Positions 24,383 through 34,594 are shown, counted from the stretch's first letter. The stretch: 64,000 nt of DNA from JAAYYM01 sp964483155 (GCA_964483155.1 CAZAAC010000007.1:1-64000), one strand, 5' to 3'. A program made the numbers and translations. Notes: a model not told the origin generated them from the sequence alone.

Positions 24383-25441
24383 ATGAGTGGACTTAGAACT
24401 TACAGTGGTATTACTACTAAAATTCGTGCAATCAGAAGTAGAATGTTAAAAAAAGAACAATTTCTAGAGATGGCAGGGTTTCATAGTGTAGTTGAAGTGA
24501 TAAACTATCTAAAGGGAACAGATGCTTATAAGGATATGTTTATGTCTATTAAGCCAGAAGAACTTCATCGTGGAAACATAGAAAAATTATTAAAAATGTG
24601 TTATTACAAAGACTTTGAAAACCTATATCTTTTTGCAAATACGGAACAGAGAAAATACTTATTGCTTTTTTTTAAACGTTATGAGTTATCTTTTTTAAAA
24701 GGCTGTTTACGTAATATTTGTCGAACTAATAGCGAAGATAGAAGTAATAAGGAAGTAATTTCTATTTTTAAGAAATATTCAAAATTAGATGCTGAAGCTT
24801 TGCAGGCTGAGGTGACAATAGAAGGTTTTGTAGAGAAATTGAAGGGTACAGGATATTATTTACGACTAAAACATGTGATTGAGAATGAAAAACATTCACT
24901 ATTTGATTATGAAATAGCACTTGATTATTACTATTTTACAATGCTGTGGAAGGAGCAAAAGAAAAAATATAAAGGACTTGATGCCAAAATCATGGAAAGA
25001 TCACTTGGTTATAAAATAGACATACTTAATATGCAGTGGATATATCGTTCTAAAAAGTATTATATGTTATCAGAAGCAGAGGTCTATGCTATGTTGATTC
25101 CCATTAATTACATGCTAACAAAAGCAGATATTGTGGAGTTGGTTGAGTCAAAAAATATAGAAGATTTATCTGTAGCTTTACGTAATACTTTTTATGGTAA
25201 GTTATATCCTGAGATTGTCGGTGAGAATCTGGAAGATATATATATATATCTTTTGGATAAAGTACATGAAAAAGACGGCATGAAGTATCCATATTCGGTA
25301 GCTATTATCAACTCCTATTTGTATAAGAAAGAGTATGAGATTAATAAAATTACAACTATCATGGAAGCGATTAGGTATAGTCTTGATTATGAAAAAATAA
25401 TACACTATGCAAGATTAAAAGAAGGAAGTACAGGAAGATGA
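24383..25441 (+). CDS. V-type ATP synthase subunit C
   Basis: The start is ATG 24383, just after the stop of the G/H gene, with AGGTGTG upstream. The 352-residue product begins GLRTYSGITTKIRAIRSRML, typical of subunit C (NtpC, the d-like subunit), and is helical throughout with LRNICR and YYFTMLW segments. It links the central rotor shaft to the membrane ring. Its stop overlaps the start of subunit I (ATGA), so the two are coupled. Confidence 0.88.
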   Translation: MSGLRTYSGITTKIRAIRSRMLKKEQFLEMAGFHSVVEVINYLKGTDAYKDMFMSIKPEELHRGNIEKLLKMCYYKDFENLYLFANTEQRKYLLLFFKRYELSFLKGCLRNICRTNSEDRSNKEVISIFKKYSKLDAEALQAEVTIEGFVEKLKGTGYYLRLKHVIENEKHSLFDYEIALDYYYFTMLWKEQKKKYKGLDAKIMERSLGYKIDILNMQWIYRSKKYYMLSEAEVYAMLIPINYMLTKADIVELVESKNIEDLSVALRNTFYGKLYPEIVGENLEDIYIYLLDKVHEKDGMKYPYSVAIINSYLYKKEYEINKITTIMEAIRYSLDYEKIIHYARLKEGSTGR

Positions 25442-27393
25442 TCAGGAAAATGAAATTTATAAATATAATGGGACCGGTTTCCGAGTTTGATCGTGTTGTC
25501 CAAAATTATTTTCAAAAATATGATATTCAATTAGAAAATGCACTTTCGGAGCTTAAAACAGTGCATGATATTAAACCATTTATTGAAAGTAATCCTTATG
25601 AGAGTAAATTGCGAAAATGTGAAGAACTTGCTTCACAAATCGAGGGACAATTACTATTTTCGGAAGAGATAAATAATAAAGAAGAGATTTCTGTTAAGGA
25701 AGCCATAAAAACAGTTGAAAAGATTGATACTGCATTAAAGGAAATGCAGGAACAGATTGACATGTTCGTGGCAGAAAAGAATTCAAATGAGGAGTCATTA
25801 AAAAAAATACAACCTTTTCGATCTTTAAATTTTGAAGTTTCGGCAATTTTAGATTTTAAATTTATTAAATTTAGATTCGGCAAATTTCCAAAAGAATACT
25901 ATGACAGATTCTGTAAAACTGTTTATGATAATACAATGTCGATTTTTTTGAATTGCTATGATGATTTGGAATATGTATGGGGCGTTTATTTTGTTCCTAT
26001 TGAAGTGGCAGATAAAGTAGATGCAATTTTGACATCACTGCACTTTGAAAGAATTTTTATTCCAGATGAATATGAAGGGACAACAGAAGAGGCCTGCCTT
26101 TGTTTGGAAAAACAAATAGAAGATTTTAGTCAGGAAATAAAAAAGGTAATTATACATCAAAAAAAATTATTAACAGAAAACATACAAAAAATATATTTTG
26201 CAAAGGAATGGTTAACACAGCAGACGAATAGTTTTGATGTAAGAAAGTTAGCCGCATGTACAGATAAAGAAGAAAATACATATTTTATTTTATGTGGATG
26301 GATTACAGAAGAGGATGAAAGTAAACTGGAAATGGATTTGTTGGAGGATAATAATATAACTTGTTTTGCAGAGGATGAGCATAGAAATATTTTCAGCAAA
26401 CCACCTACGGAGTTAAAAAACCCAAAGATTTTTAAACCGTTCGAGATGTATGTTCGTATGTATGGCTTGCCTGCATATAATGAATTGGATCCAACAATAT
26501 TTGTTGCTTTAACATATTCTTTTATTTTTGGCATTATGTTTGGAGATGTTGGGCAGGGGTTATGCTTAATTATAGGCGGTTTTCTTTTTTATAAACTTAA
26601 GAAAGCTGATTTGGCTGCAATTATTGGGACTTGTGGAGTGTTTTCTACAATCTTTGGAGCATTGTTTGGAAGTGTGTTTGGGTTTGAAGAATTAATAGAA
26701 CCTTTATGGATTAGACCAATTAGTTATATGTCAGAAGTCCCATTTGTAGGAAAATTAAATTATATTTTTATTGTTACGGTTGGTTTTGGTATGTTTATTA
26801 TTCTTTTAACTATGGTATTCAATATTATCAATTCATATAAGAGCCATAATTTAGAAAAAGGAATTTTTGATACAAACGGTATTGCCGGTTTCGTTTTCTT
26901 TGGTGCAACAGTAGTATCATTAATTCTATTAATTAATGGGTATGCTATGCCAGGAGGAATTCTTTTATTTATTATGTTTGGTCTTCCACTTTTAGCAATA
27001 GCATTAAAAGAGCCAATAATGAATCTAATAGAGAAAAAGGCTAAGATTTTACCAGAAGAGAAGGGAATGTATATCACACAGACATTTTTTGAATTGTTTG
27101 AAGTATTGCTGGGCTACTTTTCGAATACACTTTCGTTTGTCCGTATTGGGGCATTTGCAGTTAGTCATGCAGCGATGATGGAGGTTGTCTTAATGTTAGC
27201 TGGAGCGGAGCAGGGTCGCGCAAACATTATTATTATAATAATTGGAAATATTTTTGTTTGTGGAATGGAGGGTTTAATTGTTGGAATACAAGTATTGAGA
27301 CTAGAATTTTATGAAATGTTTAGTCGCTTCTATATGGGAACGGGCCATGCATTTAAGCCATTTAGAGCAAGTTTAAAAACAAATAATAAGTAA
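25438..27393 (+). CDS. V-type ATP synthase subunit I (a-like stator)
   Basis: A 651-residue protein with a cytoplasmic N-terminal half containing coiled coil (about 60-115) and a C-terminal half with about seven membrane segments. GIMFGDVGQGLCL and LSFVRIGAFAVSHAAM are typical of subunit I, the latter holding the essential Arg of the ion half-channel. The start ATG overlaps the stop of subunit C. This subunit carries ions past the K ring. Whether the pump moves protons or sodium cannot be settled from this protein alone. Confidence 0.93.
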   Translation: MIRKMKFINIMGPVSEFDRVVQNYFQKYDIQLENALSELKTVHDIKPFIESNPYESKLRKCEELASQIEGQLLFSEEINNKEEISVKEAIKTVEKIDTALKEMQEQIDMFVAEKNSNEESLKKIQPFRSLNFEVSAILDFKFIKFRFGKFPKEYYDRFCKTVYDNTMSIFLNCYDDLEYVWGVYFVPIEVADKVDAILTSLHFERIFIPDEYEGTTEEACLCLEKQIEDFSQEIKKVIIHQKKLLTENIQKIYFAKEWLTQQTNSFDVRKLAACTDKEENTYFILCGWITEEDESKLEMDLLEDNNITCFAEDEHRNIFSKPPTELKNPKIFKPFEMYVRMYGLPAYNELDPTIFVALTYSFIFGIMFGDVGQGLCLIIGGFLFYKLKKADLAAIIGTCGVFSTIFGALFGSVFGFEELIEPLWIRPISYMSEVPFVGKLNYIFIVTVGFGMFIILLTMVFNIINSYKSHNLEKGIFDTNGIAGFVFFGATVVSLILLINGYAMPGGILLFIMFGLPLLAIALKEPIMNLIEKKAKILPEEKGMYITQTFFELFEVLLGYFSNTLSFVRIGAFAVSHAAMMEVVLMLAGAEQGRANIIIIIIGNIFVCGMEGLIVGIQVLRLEFYEMFSRFYMGTGHAFKPFRASLKTNNK

Positions 27394-27427
27394 ATAATAG
27401 TAGAAAAAATTTAAGGAGGTCATTATT

Positions 27428-27853
27428 ATGACAATAGCAGTAAAAATTATTTTGGCAATAGCATTAATATTAAGTATCGTAATTCCATTTGGTGCATTTC
27501 TTCTTGGAGAACAGAGTAAAGGAAGATATAAGTCAACTATAGGTGTTAATGCATTTTTTTTCTTTTCTACACTATTGATTGCGAACATCTTAATGTTTAA
27601 TACTGCTTACGCAGCAGAAGTAACAGCATCATCTGGAATTTCTGTTGGACTTGGTTATATTGGAGCAGCAATCGCAACAGGTCTTTCTTGCATGGGTGGC
27701 GGTATTGCAGTTGCATCAGCTGCCAGTGCTGCACTTGGGGCAATTAGCGAAGATCAAAGCATCTTAGGTAAGTCACTTATTTTTGTCGGATTGGCAGAAG
27801 GTATTGCATTATATGGATTAATTGTGTCTTTTATGATATTAGGCAAGCTATAA
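27428..27853 (+). CDS. V-type ATP synthase subunit K (membrane rotor ring)
   Basis: A 141-residue proteolipid-type subunit behind AAGGAGG. The first half has two hydrophobic stretches (about 3-24 and 39-58); the second half is the canonical hairpin, with GLGYIGAAIATGLSCMGGGIAV (helix), a SEDQS polar loop, and the ion-binding Glu in GLAEGIALYGL. It forms the rotating ring. It carries one conserved ion-binding Glu in four helices. Confidence 0.92.
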   Translation: MTIAVKIILAIALILSIVIPFGAFLLGEQSKGRYKSTIGVNAFFFFSTLLIANILMFNTAYAAEVTASSGISVGLGYIGAAIATGLSCMGGGIAVASAASAALGAISEDQSILGKSLIFVGLAEGIALYGLIVSFMILGKL

Positions 27854-27870
27854 AATAGAGGTATTATTAT

Positions 27871-28179
27871 ATGAAAATGTATTTAATCAGTGATAATGTA
27901 GACACATATACAGGCATGCGCTTAGCAGGCGTAGAAGGAGCCGTAGTTCATGAAAAAGCAGAACTCAAAGAAGAGTTGGATAAGGTTCTCTCAGACAAGA
28001 GCATTGGCATTATCCTGCTGACAGAAAAGTTTGGCAGGGAATTTTCTGATGTCATTGATGAAGTACGTCTAAAAAGAAGAATGCCATTGATTGTAGAAAT
28101 ACCCGATAGGCATGGTACGGGTAGACGGCCTGATTTTATTACTTCATATGTTAATGAAGCAATTGGTTTAAAGCTCTAA
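27871..28179 (+). CDS. V-type ATP synthase subunit F
   Basis: A 102-residue protein with the subunit F pattern: MYLISDNVDTYTGMRLAG at the N terminus, an ILLTEKF strand and a PLIVEIPDRHG turn. It is a small central-shaft subunit that modulates coupling. The gene follows K by 17 bp, with AGAGGTATTATT before the ATG. Base composition around 27900-28180 is somewhat less AT-rich than in the neighbours. Confidence 0.9.
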   Translation: MKMYLISDNVDTYTGMRLAGVEGAVVHEKAELKEELDKVLSDKSIGIILLTEKFGREFSDVIDEVRLKRRMPLIVEIPDRHGTGRRPDFITSYVNEAIGLKL

Positions 28180-28213
28180 TAATTAGGTAACGTAAGTAAA
28201 GAGGGTGAAAAGA

Positions 28214-28792
28214 ATGACAACGGAAGAGAAAATGCAACATTTTTTAGATAACACAATGTCAAACGCTAGAAAGCAGGCTTATGATTTAATTAAGAGTTAT
28301 TATGCAGCAACAGAAAAAATGTATGAAGAGTATAAAGAAGTTAAGAAGCAAGAGGCAGAAGCACTTATTGAGGCAGAAAAAGAACGTCTGCAGAAGCTTA
28401 TAAATAAAGAAATATCATCTGAGCAGATTCTAATTCGTAAGGAACTTTCGGATAGACATGATAAATTGGTCAGTTTGCTTTTTAATGAGGTCAAAGAACT
28501 TTTAGTGACTTATAAGAAAACGGCGGAGTACCAAAAACTGTTAATTTCACAAATAAAAGAAGAAGCAGATTTTGCAGGAAATGAAGAGATGATTATCTAT
28601 ATTGATATAGATGATGCTGATAAAAAAAATGATCTTGAAAAAGCAACAGGTTGCAAACTTACAGTAAGTAATTACTCTTTTATTGGAGGAACAAGGGCTA
28701 TTACTGATTCAAGAAAAATTTTAATTGATAATTCTTTTGAGACTTTACTGGCAGAAGAGAGAGACAAATTTGTCTTCCAAGGAGGACACTAA
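28214..28792 (+). CDS. V-type ATP synthase subunit E (peripheral stalk)
   Basis: The start is ATG 28214, eight bases after GAGGG; GTG 28205 lies inside that site. The 192-residue product has a long N-terminal charged helix (about 1-90) followed by a globular C-terminal part with SYIGGTRAI-like wording (SFIGGTRAITDSRKI), the usual E-subunit fold. It pairs with subunit G/H to hold the catalytic head. The stop is followed one base later by the start of subunit A. Confidence 0.88.
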   Translation: MTTEEKMQHFLDNTMSNARKQAYDLIKSYYAATEKMYEEYKEVKKQEAEALIEAEKERLQKLINKEISSEQILIRKELSDRHDKLVSLLFNEVKELLVTYKKTAEYQKLLISQIKEEADFAGNEEMIIYIDIDDADKKNDLEKATGCKLTVSNYSFIGGTRAITDSRKILIDNSFETLLAEERDKFVFQGGH

Positions 28793-28793
28793 A

Positions 28794-30560
28794 ATGGAAA
28801 ATAAAGGAATTGTTTATGGTATCAATGGTCCCGTTATTTATATTAAAAGTAACACAGGTTTTAAAATGGGAGAGATGGTATATGTTGGGACAGAAAAATT
28901 GGTTGGAGAAGTAATAGGTCTTACAACTGATATGACGACAATACAAGTATACGAAGAGACAAGTGGATTAAAACCTGGTGAAGAAGTAATTGCGACTGGC
29001 TCAGCAATTTCAGTAATTTTAGGACCTGGTATTATTAATAATATATTTGATGGTATTGAGAGACCATTGACAGAGATTGCTGAAAAAGCAGGTATATATA
29101 TAAATCGTGGAATTAATGCAGAATCTCTTAATACAAAGAAAATGTGGAATGTACATATGACAATCTTTGTTGGAGAGCGTATTGCAGGCGGAACAATTAT
29201 TGCTGAGATTCCAGAGACGGCAGCAATTATACATAAATCAATGGTTCCACCAAATGTTTCAGGTATTGTAAAAAGTGTTGTTGCAGATGGACAATATACT
29301 GTAGAGGATATAGTTGGTGTTATCACGATGGATAATGGTGAAGATTATCCTCTCAGGCTTGCACAAAGATGGCCAATTCGCGTTTCGAGACCAGTTGAAA
29401 AGCGCTATACAATGAGCATCCCATTAATTACAGGGCAAAGAATACTGGATACTTTTTTTCCGATTGCAAAAGGAGGTACGGCAGCTATTCCTGGAGGGTT
29501 TGGAACAGGAAAGACAATGACACAACACCAGATAGCAAAATGGTCTGATGCAGATATCATTATTTATATAGGTTGTGGTGAGCGTGGAAATGAAATGACT
29601 GAAGTTTTAGAAGACTTTTCAAAACTAGAGGACCCTAAGACTGGGAATAAACTAATGGAGAGAACTACACTAATTGCAAACACATCTAATATGCCTGTAG
29701 CAGCTAGAGAGGCCTCTATTTATACAGGAATCACATTGGCAGAGTATTATCGCGATATGGGTTATGATGTGGCTATTATGGCAGATTCGACTTCACGTTG
29801 GGCAGAGGCACTTCGTGAGTTGTCAGGACGTTTAGAAGAAATGCCTGCCGAAGAGGGATTTCCTGCATATTTAGCATCTAGACTATCTGGTTTTTATGAA
29901 AGAGCAGGAATGACATTAAATCTGAACCATACAGAAGGATCGGTATCTATTATAGGTGCTGTTTCTCCACAAGGAGGCGACTTTTCTGAGCCAGTGACAC
30001 AAAATACAAAGCGATTTGTACGGTGTTTTCTTGGCTTGGATAAATCATTAGCATATGCAAGACATTTTCCAGCTATTAATTGGTTAACCAGCTATAGTGA
30101 ATATTTATCTGATTTAGCGCCATGGTATAAAGATAATGTTTCACCAGATTTTATGAATTATCGTGCACGAGTTATAACTTTGCTAAATCAAGAAAGTAAT
30201 CTAATGGAAATTGTAAAGTTAATTGGAGCAGATGTACTTCCTGATGATCAGAAGTTGGTTATCGAGATTGCAAAAGTAATTCGGATTGGTTTTTTACAGC
30301 AGAATGCTTTCCATAAGGAAGATACTTGTGTACCAATGGAAAAGCAATTTAAGATGTTAGAGACAATTCTCTATTTATATGATAGGTCCAGAAAATTGAT
30401 TGCTATGGGCATGCCAATGTCAATATTGAAAGAAGATTTAATATTTGATAGAGTTTCATCAATAAAGTATGATATACCAAATAATGAATTGCAACTATTT
30501 GATGATTATATAGAAAACATTGATACATTTTATGATAAGGTATTAGAAAAGAATCAATAA
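28794..30560 (+). CDS. V-type ATP synthase catalytic subunit A
   Basis: The ATG at 28794 follows AAGGAGGACACTAAA; a longer frame reaches into subunit E and is rejected. The product is 588 residues. The P-loop GGFGTGKT lies at about 232-239. ECGERGNEMTEVL-type wording (GCGERGNEMTEVL), the arginine finger region SRWAEALRE and the non-homologous insert typical of A subunits are all present. It hydrolyses or makes ATP in the A3B3 head. Length and motifs match the family. Confidence 0.97.
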   Translation: MENKGIVYGINGPVIYIKSNTGFKMGEMVYVGTEKLVGEVIGLTTDMTTIQVYEETSGLKPGEEVIATGSAISVILGPGIINNIFDGIERPLTEIAEKAGIYINRGINAESLNTKKMWNVHMTIFVGERIAGGTIIAEIPETAAIIHKSMVPPNVSGIVKSVVADGQYTVEDIVGVITMDNGEDYPLRLAQRWPIRVSRPVEKRYTMSIPLITGQRILDTFFPIAKGGTAAIPGGFGTGKTMTQHQIAKWSDADIIIYIGCGERGNEMTEVLEDFSKLEDPKTGNKLMERTTLIANTSNMPVAAREASIYTGITLAEYYRDMGYDVAIMADSTSRWAEALRELSGRLEEMPAEEGFPAYLASRLSGFYERAGMTLNLNHTEGSVSIIGAVSPQGGDFSEPVTQNTKRFVRCFLGLDKSLAYARHFPAINWLTSYSEYLSDLAPWYKDNVSPDFMNYRARVITLLNQESNLMEIVKLIGADVLPDDQKLVIEIAKVIRIGFLQQNAFHKEDTCVPMEKQFKMLETILYLYDRSRKLIAMGMPMSILKEDLIFDRVSSIKYDIPNNELQLFDDYIENIDTFYDKVLEKNQ

Positions 30561-30573
30561 GGAGGGGAATAAG

Positions 30574-31956
30574 ATGCCAATCAAATACTTAGGCCTGAAT
30601 GAAATTTGCGGTCCCCTTGTTGTAATAGAGGGTATTAGGAATGCTGCTTTTGATGAAATTGTAGAAATAATTGTTGAAGGAAAAGAAAAAAAAATCGGTA
30701 GAATTGTTGAGTGTTATGAGGATAAAGCTATTATCCAAGTATTTGAGGGAACAGAAAATATGTCGCTTAAAAATACACAATTAAGATTAACTGGGCACCC
30801 CATGGAGGTTTCCTTATCACCAGAAGTCCTTGGGAGGGTCTTTAATGGGGTAGGAACACCAATTGATGGGTTGGGCGAAATTGTGGCCAAGAAAAAGAAA
30901 GATATTAATGGATTACCTTTGAATCCAACGATGCGAGAATATCCTCGTGATTATATTCGTACTGGTATTTCTGCAATTGATGGATTAACAACCTTAATCA
31001 GAGGACAGAAACTTCCTATTTTTTCTGGAAATGGCCTGCCACATGATGAACTTGCAGCGCAAATCGTAAATCAAGCATCTTTAGGAGATAATAAGGATGA
31101 GAAATTTGCAATTGTTTTTGCGGCAATGGGTGTCAAACATGATGTTGCTAATTATTTTAAAAAAGTATTTGAAGAGGGTGGAGTATCTGACCATGTTTGC
31201 ATGTTTTTAAATCTTGCCAATGATCCAGTGGTAGAAAGACTGATTACGCCAAAGGTTGCACTCACCGTTGCGGAGTATCTAGCTTTTGAGTTAGATATGC
31301 ATATATTAGTAATTTTAACTGATATGACATCTTTTGCAGAAGCTATGAGAGAAGTATCTTCTTCAAAAGGTGAGATTCCAAGTAGAAAAGGTTATCCGGG
31401 TTATTTATATAGCGAGCTAGCAACAATTTATGAAAGAGCAGGAATTGTTAACACAGCGAAAGGATCTGTAACACAAATACCAATATTAACAATGCCAAAC
31501 GACGATATTACGCATCCTATTCCGGACTTGACAGGATATATTACGGAAGGGCAGATAGTACTTGATCGTTCCTTGCATGGGCAGGGTATTTATCCTCCTA
31601 TTAGTATACTTCCTTCGCTATCACGTCTTATGAAGGATGGAATAGGGAAGGGGTATACTAGAGAAGATCATCAAGCAGTGGCAAATCAATTATTTGCTGC
31701 TTATGCTAAGGTAGGTGATGCCAGAGCACTTGCATCTGTCATAGGAGAGGATGAATTATCACCAATAGACAAAAAGTATATTGCATTTGGAAAAGGGTTT
31801 GAAACAAAATTCATAGGGCAGAAAATGGGGGATAATAGAAGCATTATACAGACATTAGATTTGGCATGGGAATTATTAAGAATGTTGCCAAAAGAAGAAC
31901 TTGACAGAATTGATACAAAAATTCTAGAAGAGAGATATCAAGAGATTTCTATATAA
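30574..31956 (+). CDS. V-type ATP synthase subunit B
   Basis: A 460-residue regulatory nucleotide-binding subunit. The N terminus YLGLNEICGPLVVIEG and the middle FSGNGLPHDELAAQI, in place of a real P-loop, are typical of subunit B. SYPGYLYSEL-type wording (GYPGYLYSELATIYERAG) and ITHPIPDLTGYITEGQI follow. It alternates with A in the head. The gene follows A by 13 bp behind AAGGAGGGGAAT. Confidence 0.97.
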   Translation: MPIKYLGLNEICGPLVVIEGIRNAAFDEIVEIIVEGKEKKIGRIVECYEDKAIIQVFEGTENMSLKNTQLRLTGHPMEVSLSPEVLGRVFNGVGTPIDGLGEIVAKKKKDINGLPLNPTMREYPRDYIRTGISAIDGLTTLIRGQKLPIFSGNGLPHDELAAQIVNQASLGDNKDEKFAIVFAAMGVKHDVANYFKKVFEEGGVSDHVCMFLNLANDPVVERLITPKVALTVAEYLAFELDMHILVILTDMTSFAEAMREVSSSKGEIPSRKGYPGYLYSELATIYERAGIVNTAKGSVTQIPILTMPNDDITHPIPDLTGYITEGQIVLDRSLHGQGIYPPISILPSLSRLMKDGIGKGYTREDHQAVANQLFAAYAKVGDARALASVIGEDELSPIDKKYIAFGKGFETKFIGQKMGDNRSIIQTLDLAWELLRMLPKEELDRIDTKILEERYQEISI

Positions 31957-31980
31957 GAGGAAAATGAAAGAGGTGATTAT

Positions 31981-32610
31981 ATGAACCTAAATACATTTCC
32001 GACAAAAGGAAATTTAATACTCATGAAAAATTCCCTGAAACTTGCAAAGCAGGGTTATGAATTAATGGATAAAAAACGTAATATCTTAATTTCAGAATTA
32101 ATGTCATTGATTGATGAAGCAAAAGATATTCAGTCGGAAATAGATATCACTTTTACGAAAGCATATAGGGCATTGCAGGAAGCAAATATTGAATTAGGTA
32201 TTGATTACTTACAAGAAATTGCCGAGGCCATGCCAGTAGAAAATTCTATCATAGTGAAAGTAAGGAGTGTTATGGGCACCGAAATACCACTTGCGCAGAT
32301 GGATAATGTAGATTTAAAACCAACATTTGCATTTTATAGTACACGAGATTCTCTTGATGAAGCTTTCATTGCATTTGATAAGGTAAAAAGGTTAACGGTA
32401 AGGCTATCATCGGTAGAGAATTCTGCATACAGACTCGCTGCTAATATTAAAAAAACACAGAAGAGAGCGAATGCTTTAGAAAACATAACAATTCCGACTT
32501 ATTCTAATCTATGTTTTAATATTCAAGCTTCTTTAGAAGAAAAAGAAAGAGAAGAATTTACGCGTTTGAAAGTAATCAAGAAAAATAAACAGAAAAAGGA
32601 AAAAGTATAA
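31981..32610 (+). CDS. V-type ATP synthase subunit D (central shaft)
   Basis: A 209-residue helical protein starting MNLNTFPTKGNLILMKNSL, which fits the usual N terminus PTKxxLxxLKxxL of subunit D, and forming two long antiparallel helices. KTQKRANALENITIP near the C terminus is a family hallmark. It rotates inside the A3B3 head. It is the last gene of the operon; a terminator follows. Confidence 0.93.
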   Translation: MNLNTFPTKGNLILMKNSLKLAKQGYELMDKKRNILISELMSLIDEAKDIQSEIDITFTKAYRALQEANIELGIDYLQEIAEAMPVENSIIVKVRSVMGTEIPLAQMDNVDLKPTFAFYSTRDSLDEAFIAFDKVKRLTVRLSSVENSAYRLAANIKKTQKRANALENITIPTYSNLCFNIQASLEEKEREEFTRLKVIKKNKQKKEKV

Positions 32611-32620
32611 GTTGTTTTAT

Positions 32621-32656
32621 AAAAAAGGTGCAACACCTATAGGGGGTTGCACTTTT
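32621..32656. terminator. Bidirectional terminator at the end of the V-ATPase operon
   Basis: GTGCAAC (32628-32634) pairs with GTTGCAC (32646-32652), extended by flanking AAAA/TTTT past one bulged G and by CC/GG inside. Both strands have A/T runs outside the stem. It separates the V-ATPase operon from a convergent gene. Confidence 0.85.
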
Positions 32657-32659
32657 AAT

Positions 32660-34471
32660 TTATTTTGAAAGATAAGAAGTATAATGTGGATCAATAACAG
32701 AATAAAAATAGTTTGTAGTAATTAATTTTCCGTTGCGAAGACGGAAAACATCCCAGATAACACCACCATGAGCAACAGGAACAGAATAGGAAGCCATATA
32801 ACCATTTGTGCCAAATACAGTTACTAAAGCATTGCTTGTAGAAAGAGAATAATTCATAGGATCGCCTGCAATGCAATTTGTATAATCCGATAAAAAGTAC
32901 TGATAAACACCTTTACTTGCAGTTTCAATTTTTATTGCCTCTGAAGCAGGACCTACTTTGTAATCAGTTTCGCTTTTTATTGCGTTAGGAATGTCAGCTG
33001 TAAAAAATAATGAATCTAAATCAAGAGATGGGTTGTCCCAAGAAGCAATCACATAATAATCGCCATCACTGAGTGCAGGAACGGTATATCCATAAGCAGT
33101 TGCATGGTCCATTTTCACGATTACTGGGAAGTAAGATGTTTCATAACCATCTTTTTTAATTTCACCAGTATAACTACCAGCTTGTAATGAAAAAATAACA
33201 GCACCATCATTATCCGAAGTCGAACTAATTAAAGAAGCACCAGTTTTACTATTTAGTCCGTCCCTTAAGGTTAACGTAGCATCAGAAAGGGGTTTGTTAT
33301 CAGAAGATGCATCGCAAAGTGTAATTGTCATATTATAAGTTGCGCCATTATCAGTATAAGACATATATAGCGGTTTTGAATAATAAGTAGCAGAGCCTGA
33401 TACAGCAGTTACGCCGTATAAATTAGCATCATTAAGCGTCTGTTTTTTAACTCGAATAGTATAAGTATCAGTACTGACAGGAAGAGTAAAAGTATATAAT
33501 CCATTACCATCTGTAATAGTTTTAAGGACAATATTACCAGTTGTTTCAGATATTAATTGGACATTTGCATCTGCCATAGGTGAATTAAATACATCAAAAA
33601 CATATCCCTCAATGACTTGCGTTTCTACTAATGCAGGAACTGCATTTAGGGTAATATAAGACCAATTAAGCATAGTTTCTTCCAAATACTCATACTGACT
33701 TTTAGTACCATCGCTATACTTCTCAAGATTAGAAGCGGTGTATTCGTATGCTACATCATTTTCTACCAAAGAATATTTAACAAGGCAATCATTATTAAAG
33801 TAATATCTACCAGTGACATCTGCAGACGAGATATTAATAGGAGTATTTATAATCATACTTCTTTGATCAATATAGTTAATTTTACCGTTATCATAATAGT
33901 AATCAAGAATTTCTAAATAATCACCACAATGTTCAATAGCTACAATTTTCTCAATTTTATTTGAATCGGGATTTGTATAAATCTCAAATTCCATTTTTTT
34001 GCCATCTTCACGAGTAGCCCATTTACGTGCCATAGAATAAGTGTTAATAAGAGCCTCTACAGGTTTTTTCGTATTCTCTAATTTAGAAAATACAGTATCC
34101 TTCCAAGTAAGAGTGAGATCACGTGTAGCTGGTTCAAAATGAATAACCGAATAATCAATTGTATATTCTTTTGCAGAAACAATAGAAGACAAGTCAATTA
34201 AATCTTCTTTAAGCGCAGATTCATCGGTTTCATCTTCAATTACAGGAACTGTCTCAGAGGAAATAGAAAGTTCGTTTTCACTCACTTCATTATTTGAGAG
34301 GTTGTTTCCATTTACATTACTAGGTGGTTCATTATTTGTAAAAATATTGCTAATCAAAAAATAGGCACCACCCATAACAGTAATTAAAAGAACAGAATAT
34401 AGAATAATGCCCAAAATAGAAACGGAAAAAGATTTTTTATGTTGAAAAGTATTTTTATTATCATGAATCAT
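32660..34471 (-). CDS. N-terminally anchored surface protein with carboxypeptidase-regulatory-like repeats
   Basis: The ATG at 34471 follows AAGGTG; the GTG at 34480 lies within that site. The product is 603 residues. A cytoplasmic head of about 18 residues leads to one membrane segment (about 18-40) acting as an uncut anchor. A Ser/Asn/Glu-rich linker follows (NNEVSENELS). A mixed domain of about 200 residues comes next, then two or three repeats of the carboxypeptidase-regulatory type: VIEGYVFDVFNSPMADANVQL and TITDGNGLYTFTLP, then PLSDATLTL and TSDNDGAVIFSLQAGSYTG. Such repeats are beta-sandwich spacers. No catalytic motif is visible. It stands alone, convergent with the V-ATPase operon and divergent from the LytTR regulator. 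Confidence 0.72.
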   Translation of the reverse strand: MIHDNKNTFQHKKSFSVSILGIILYSVLLITVMGGAYFLISNIFTNNEPPSNVNGNNLSNNEVSENELSISSETVPVIEDETDESALKEDLIDLSSIVSAKEYTIDYSVIHFEPATRDLTLTWKDTVFSKLENTKKPVEALINTYSMARKWATREDGKKMEFEIYTNPDSNKIEKIVAIEHCGDYLEILDYYYDNGKINYIDQRSMIINTPINISSADVTGRYYFNNDCLVKYSLVENDVAYEYTASNLEKYSDGTKSQYEYLEETMLNWSYITLNAVPALVETQVIEGYVFDVFNSPMADANVQLISETTGNIVLKTITDGNGLYTFTLPVSTDTYTIRVKKQTLNDANLYGVTAVSGSATYYSKPLYMSYTDNGATYNMTITLCDASSDNKPLSDATLTLRDGLNSKTGASLISSTSDNDGAVIFSLQAGSYTGEIKKDGYETSYFPVIVKMDHATAYGYTVPALSDGDYYVIASWDNPSLDLDSLFFTADIPNAIKSETDYKVGPASEAIKIETASKGVYQYFLSDYTNCIAGDPMNYSLSTSNALVTVFGTNGYMASYSVPVAHGGVIWDVFRLRNGKLITTNYFYSVIDPHYTSYLSK

Positions 34472-34594
34472 GTATTTCACCTTCTTTTCTAATCAATATA
34501 CTAATTATAGTTGTAATATTTAAAAAGAACAATATTCAAAATCTAAAAAAAGGATAAACTATATAACATCTTTGCCTTTTGAATAATAAAAATA

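Noticed and set aside
28838..29326. 162-codon minus-strand frame inside the V-ATPase A gene
   Set aside because: It is the shadow of a strongly conserved plus-strand gene; no ribosome site and no recognisable protein.
32660..34471. The anchored surface protein as part of the SipW fibre system
   Set aside because: It has an uncut N-terminal anchor, no SipW-type leader, lies beyond the V-ATPase operon and has no SARP-type promoter that I can see.
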